Assembly: GCA_949987565.1 (NCBI GenBank)
Contig: OX465118.1
Span: forward strand, 3,190,538-3,254,537
Length of the DNA stretch: 64,000 bases
Source of the DNA: Luidia sarsii
Lineage: Eukaryota > Echinodermata > Asteroidea > Paxillosida > Luidiidae
Direction: 5' to 3'
A program made the translations under genes and the position numbers. The stretch's first letter is position 1. Every line of letters starts with the position of its first letter. Positions 59,713 through 64,000 of this stretch are shown here, piece by piece. Below the pieces are notes generated by a model. The model was not told where the DNA came from, ran no database searches, and saw only the letters and a list, made by a program, of their open reading frames with translations.

Positions 59713-62555
59713 TTGGCGGAAGCATGACCGTTAGTTCGGAATAGCGCCCCAAATACACAGACAATCAAAGAAACCAGAATACTTCGTTTTGATATAACAG
59801 CGTACGTCAGTGAAAGAATACATTTCACTTTTGATCAGTCCTCTACACAAGTACATTTTCAAGGGATAATTTCCACTGAAATTGCGACACTCCCGGATTG
59901 GAAACAAAATGATTCTACGTAAATTCACTTGATTTTTATAGTCGTTCTTGTTGGTGTTTTTGAGGGGTTGTTGCTTGTTTCTTTGGGCTTCGGTAGTCTG
60001 CCATATTTTTATTTAACTTTGTTTCAATGAGGGGTCTTTGGAGGGTAATTAACCGATACATTGTAGAATAAGTGAAGCTTAAGACAACCTGGGGGTTCCG
60101 TGATTGCAACTTGCAAATACAGAATGTTGAGTTTCCTGCTTGAGCGGCTTTTCTTTAATCGGGGCCTTTGGACTCTAAATAACTGATACATTGTAGAATA
60201 AGTGAAGCTTGGGACCACCCGAGTGTTCAGTGTTTGATTTCGGGTGTAATTTGGTACATATTGGGGCTTGAAATATGGCGCTATTTGAATTTGCTGTGGA
60301 AGAATAGGGATGCTTCCCAAAATCCTCGTCGATGAAAATCGGCTTGGAGACAGCACACGAGTTACTGCACTTTGCTCACAATCGTCTCGAACGACACCTT
60401 CCAGAGAAATATCGCCCAACCCGTCACTTTAGCCGTTGTTTTGAAATTAATCCGCCCAATGATAGTTTAAAAAAATACAATACCTCTGAGCTCTGACCCT
60501 CTATCGCCAACTTCCATCGCTCTCTTTTCAGCATCAATAGTCACCAACAATATTTGATCTGATTATCAAATCAAATTTACACAATTCACTGTGCGACCGA
60601 TAATTATCCATAAATAACGCGAACTACTTTGCGTGTGTGTGTGACGGATGGCACCCAAGCAAGTTTGCGAAAGCATGACCGTTAGTTCGGAATAGCGCCC
60701 CCAATACACAGACTATCAAAGAAACCAGAATACTTCGTTTTGATATAACAGCGTACGTCAGTGAAAGAATACATTTCACTTTTGATCAGTCCTCTACACA
60801 AGTACATTTTCAAGGGATAATTTCCACTGAAATTGCGACACTCACGGATTGAAAACAAAATGATTCTACGTTAATTCACTTGATTTTTATAGTCGTTCTT
60901 GTTGGTGTTTTTGAGGGGTTGTTGCTTGTTTCTTTGGGCTTCGGTAGTCTGCCATATTTGTATACAACTTTGTTTCAATGAGGGGTCTTTGGAGGGTAAT
61001 TAACCGATACATTGTAGAATAAGTGAAGCTTAAGACAACCTGGGGGTTCCGTGATGGCAACTTGCAAATACAGAATGTTGAGTTTCCTGCTTGAACGGCT
61101 TTTCTTTAATCGGGGCCTTTGGACTCTAAATAACTGATACATTGTAGAATAAGTGAAGCTTGGGACCACCCGAGTGTTCAGTGTTTGATTTCGGGTGTAA
61201 TTTGGTACATATTGGGGCTTGAAATATGGCGCTATTTGACTTTGCTGTGGAAGAATAGGGATGCTTCCCAAAATCCTCGTCGATGAAAATCGGCTTGGAG
61301 AGCAACAAACGAGTTACTGCGCTTTGCTCACAATCGTCTCGAACGACACCTTCCAGAGAAATATCGCCCAACCCGTCACTTTAGCCGTTGTTTTGAAATT
61401 AATCCGCCCAATGATAGTTTAAAAAAATACAATACCTCTGACCCTCTATCGCCAACTTCCATCTCTCTCTTTTCAGCATCAATACGTCACCAACAATATT
61501 TGATCTGATTATCCAATCAAATTTACACAATTCACTGTGCGACCGATAATTATCCATCAATAACGCGAACTACTTTGCGTGTGTGTGTGACGGATGGCAC
61601 CCAAGCAAGTTGGCGGAAGCATGACCGTTAGTTCGGAATAGCGCCCCCAATACACAGCCTATCAAAGAAACCAGAATACTACGTTTTGATATAACAGCGT
61701 ACGTCAGTGAAAGAATACATTTCACTTTTGATCAGTCCTCTACACAAGTACATTTTCAAGAGATAATTTCCACTGAAATTGCGACACTCCCGGATTGAAA
61801 AAAAAATGATTCTACGTTAATTCATTTGATTTTTATAGTCGTTCTTGTTGGTGTTTTTGAGGGGTTGTTGCTTGTTTCTTTGGGCTTCGGTAGTCTGCCA
61901 TATTTGTATACAACTTTGTTTCAATGAGGGGTCTTTGGAGGGTAATTAACCGATACATTGTAGAATAAGTGAAGCTTAAGACAACCTGGGGGTTCCGTGA
62001 TGGCAACTTGCAAATACAGAATGTTGAGTTTCCTGCTTGAACGGCTTTTCTTTAATCGGGGCCTTTGGACTCTAAATAACTGATACATTGTAGAATAAGT
62101 GAAGCTTGGGACCACCCGAGTGTTCAGTGTTTGATTTCGGGTGTAATTTGGTACATATTGGGGCTTGAAATATGGCGCTATTTGAATTTGCTGTGGAAGA
62201 ATAGGGATGCTTCCCAAAATCCTCGTCGATGAAAATCGGCTTGGAGAGCAACACACGAGTTACTGCACTTTGCTCACAATCGTCTCGAACGACACCTTCC
62301 AGAGAAATATCGCCAAACCCGTCACTTTAGCCGTTGTTTTGAAATTAATCCGCCAAATGAAAGTTTTAAAAAATACAATACCTCTGACCCTCTATCGCCA
62401 ACTTCCATCTCTCTCTTTTCAGCATCAATACGTCACCAACAATATTTGATCTGATTATCAAATCAAATTTACAAAATCCACTCTGCGACCGATAATTATC
62501 AATAAATACCGCGAACTACTTTGCGTGTGTGTATGACGGATGGCACCCAAGCAAG
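59713..62555. repeat. Copies 64-66: M-L-K trimer, second instance
   Basis: Starts are 59713, 60664 and 61610, total 2843 bp. It repeats copies 59-61 except that the left end of 64 resembles 62 (CCCCAAATAC, GGATTGGAAAC) and has private TTTTTATTTAACTTTG (near 60010). Copy 66 has CAATGAGG where copy 61 has TTAATGAGG. Confidence 0.88.
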
Positions 62556-64000
62556 TTGGCGGAAGCATGACCGTTAGTTCGGAATAGCGCCCCAAATACA
62601 CAGACAATCAAAGAAACCAGAATACTTCGTTTTGATATAACAGCGTACGTCAGTGAAAGAATACATTTCACTTTTGATCAGTCCTCTACACAAGTACATT
62701 TTCAAGGGATAATTTCCACTGAAATTGCGACACTCCCGGATTGGAAACAAAATGATTCTACGTAAATTCACTTGATTTTTATAGTCGTTCTTGTTGGTGT
62801 TTTTGAGGGGTTGTTGCTTGTTTCTTTGGGCTTCGGTAGTCTGCCATATTTTTATACAACTTTGTTTCAATGAGGGGTCTTTGGAGGGTAATTAACCGAT
62901 ACATTGTAGAATAAGTGAAGCTTAAGACAACCTGGGGGTTCCGTGATGGCAACTTGCAAATACAGAATGTTGAGTTTCCTGCTTGAACGGCTTTTCTTTA
63001 ATCGGGGCCTTTGGACTCTAAATAACTGATACATTGTAGAATAAGTGAAGCTTGGGACCACCCGAGTGTTCAGTGTTTGATTTCGGGTGTAATTTGGTAC
63101 ATATTGGGGCTTGAAATATGGCGCTATTTGAATTTGCTGTGGAAGAATAGGGATGCTTCCCAAAATCCTCGTCGATGAAAATCGGCTTGGAGAGCAACAC
63201 ACGAGTTACTGCACTTTGCTCACAATCGTCTCGAACGACACCTTCCAGAGAAATATCGCCCAACCCGTCACTTTAGCCGTTGTTTTGAAATTAATCCGCC
63301 CAATGATAGTTTAAAAAAATACAATACCTCTGAGCTCTGACCCTCTATCGCCAACTTCCATCGCTCTCTTTTCAGCATCAATACGTCACCAACAATATTT
63401 GATCTAATTATCAAATCAAATTTACACAATTCACTGTGCGACCGATAATTATCCATAAATAACGCGAACTACTTTGCGTGTGTGTGTGACGGATGGCACA
63501 CAAGCAAGTTGGCGGAAGCATGACCGTTAGTTCGGAATAGCGCCCCCAATACACAGACAATCAAAGAAACCAGAATACTTCGTTTTGATATAACAGCGTA
63601 CGTCAGTGAAAGAATACATTTCACTTTTGATCAGTCCTCTACACAAGAACATTTTCAAGGGCTAATTTCCACTGAAATTGCGACACTCCCGGATTGAAAA
63701 CAAAATGATTCTACGTTAATTCACTTGATTTTTTATAGTCGTTCTTGTTGGTGTTTTTGAGGGGTTGTTGCTTGTTTCTTTGGGCTTCGGTAGTCTGCCA
63801 TATTTTTATACAACTTTGTTTCAATGAGGGGTCTTTGGAGGGTAATTAACCGATACATTGTAGAATAAGTGAAGCTTAAGACAACCTGGGGGTTCCGTGA
63901 TGGCAACTTGCAAATACAGAATGTTGAGTTTCCTGCTTGAACGGCTTTTGTTTAATCGGGGCCTTTGGACTCTAAATAACTGATACATTGTAGAATAAGT
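62556..64000. repeat. Copies 67-68: hybrid copy and truncated copy at window end
   Basis: Copy 67 (62556-63508) begins like 62 and 64 (CCCCAAATAC, GGATTGGAAAC, GTAAATTC) but then has GATGGC, GAGAGCAACACAC, the 7-bp insertion and private GATCTAATTATC and GGCACACAAGC. Copy 68 (63509-64000) stops at the window edge inside the second 26-bp box. It carries private CAAGAACATT, GGGCTAATTTCC, an extra T (GATTTTTTATAG) and CTTTTGTTTAATC. Confidence 0.9.

Larger units (their letters stand above)
1..64000. repeat. Satellite array: ~947-bp monomer, 67.5 head-to-tail copies
   Basis: The same sequence recurs every 946 bp from the first base to the last, always in the same orientation. With TTGGCGG at base 1 as the arbitrary monomer start, copies begin at 1, 947, 1893, 2839, 3785, 4731 and so on to 63509. 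Length changes come from a few recurrent indels: +7 bp (GAGCTCT class), +1 bp in a T run (CTTTTTATTT), -1 bp in GAGACAGC, -1 bp in AATAGTC, and rare singletons. Copies differ by a limited set of shared substitutions, as expected for concerted evolution. Both edges lie outside the window, so the array is longer than 64 kb. No gene, transposon or unique DNA interrupts it. The organism and the chromosomal location are not determinable here. Confidence 0.98.

Noticed and set aside
1..64000. CRISPR-like or prokaryotic repeat system
   Set aside because: The unit is about 946 bp with no short repeat/variable spacer structure and no cas genes; copies are near-identical throughout.
1..64000. Tandem rRNA, tRNA, snRNA or histone gene cluster
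   Set aside because: No conserved rRNA or tRNA motifs and no histone-like frames on either strand of the monomer.
1..64000. Telomeric repeat or subtelomere cap
   Set aside because: No TTAGGG, TTAGG or similar short tandem telomere motif in the monomer or at either window edge.

Overview
The whole 64-kb window is one uninterrupted head-to-tail satellite DNA array. I count 67 complete copies plus a 492-bp partial copy (63509-64000) of a monomer that is basically 946 bp long (range 945-953, mean about 948). All copies lie in the same orientation. I see no unique sequence, transposon insertion, inversion, RNA gene or credible protein gene. A hand count of the first monomer gives about 41% G+C and about 39 CpG, close to the number expected from base composition.

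Organism: a kilobase-scale, non-coding, nearly homogeneous array of this size with layered variant blocks is typical of eukaryotic constitutive heterochromatin (centromeric, pericentromeric or subtelomeric). The lack of strong CpG depletion argues mildly against a heavily methylated vertebrate genome and fits an invertebrate better. The species, and whether this is a centromere, cannot be decided from the sequence, and I do not recognise the satellite by name.

Monomer anatomy (copy 1 coordinates): a left part with short dyad symmetries (97-117 and the 155-170 region); an internal tandem duplication at 321-390 and 451-520, whose centres are an identical 26-bp box (343-368 and 473-498); a right part with a hairpin-capable dyad (835-854), a perfect 10-bp palindrome (882-891) and a short GT run.

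Layout: the array has two domains. Copies 1-28 (1-26507) are rich in a class with linked CAAACG/GACTTTG variants (14 of 28 copies), in a TCAATGAATACC...GCGTTTG tail (12 copies, last in copy 27) and in a 1-bp-longer CTTTTTATTT variant (6 copies). Copies 29-68 (26508 onward) almost lack these. Instead they are rich in a 7-bp insertion that creates a GAGCTC site (17 of 39 complete copies, against 2 of 28 earlier) and in a GAGCGG variant. Shared private variants define higher-order repeats: dimers in copies 1-4 and 12-15, a trimer seen at copies 6-8, 19-21 and 26-28, S-(Y)-V-I units in copies 45-58, and M-L-K units in copies 59-66. Several hybrid monomers (54, 63, 67) look like products of unequal exchange or gene conversion. 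The biology here is concerted evolution of a satellite; nothing indicates a gene system.
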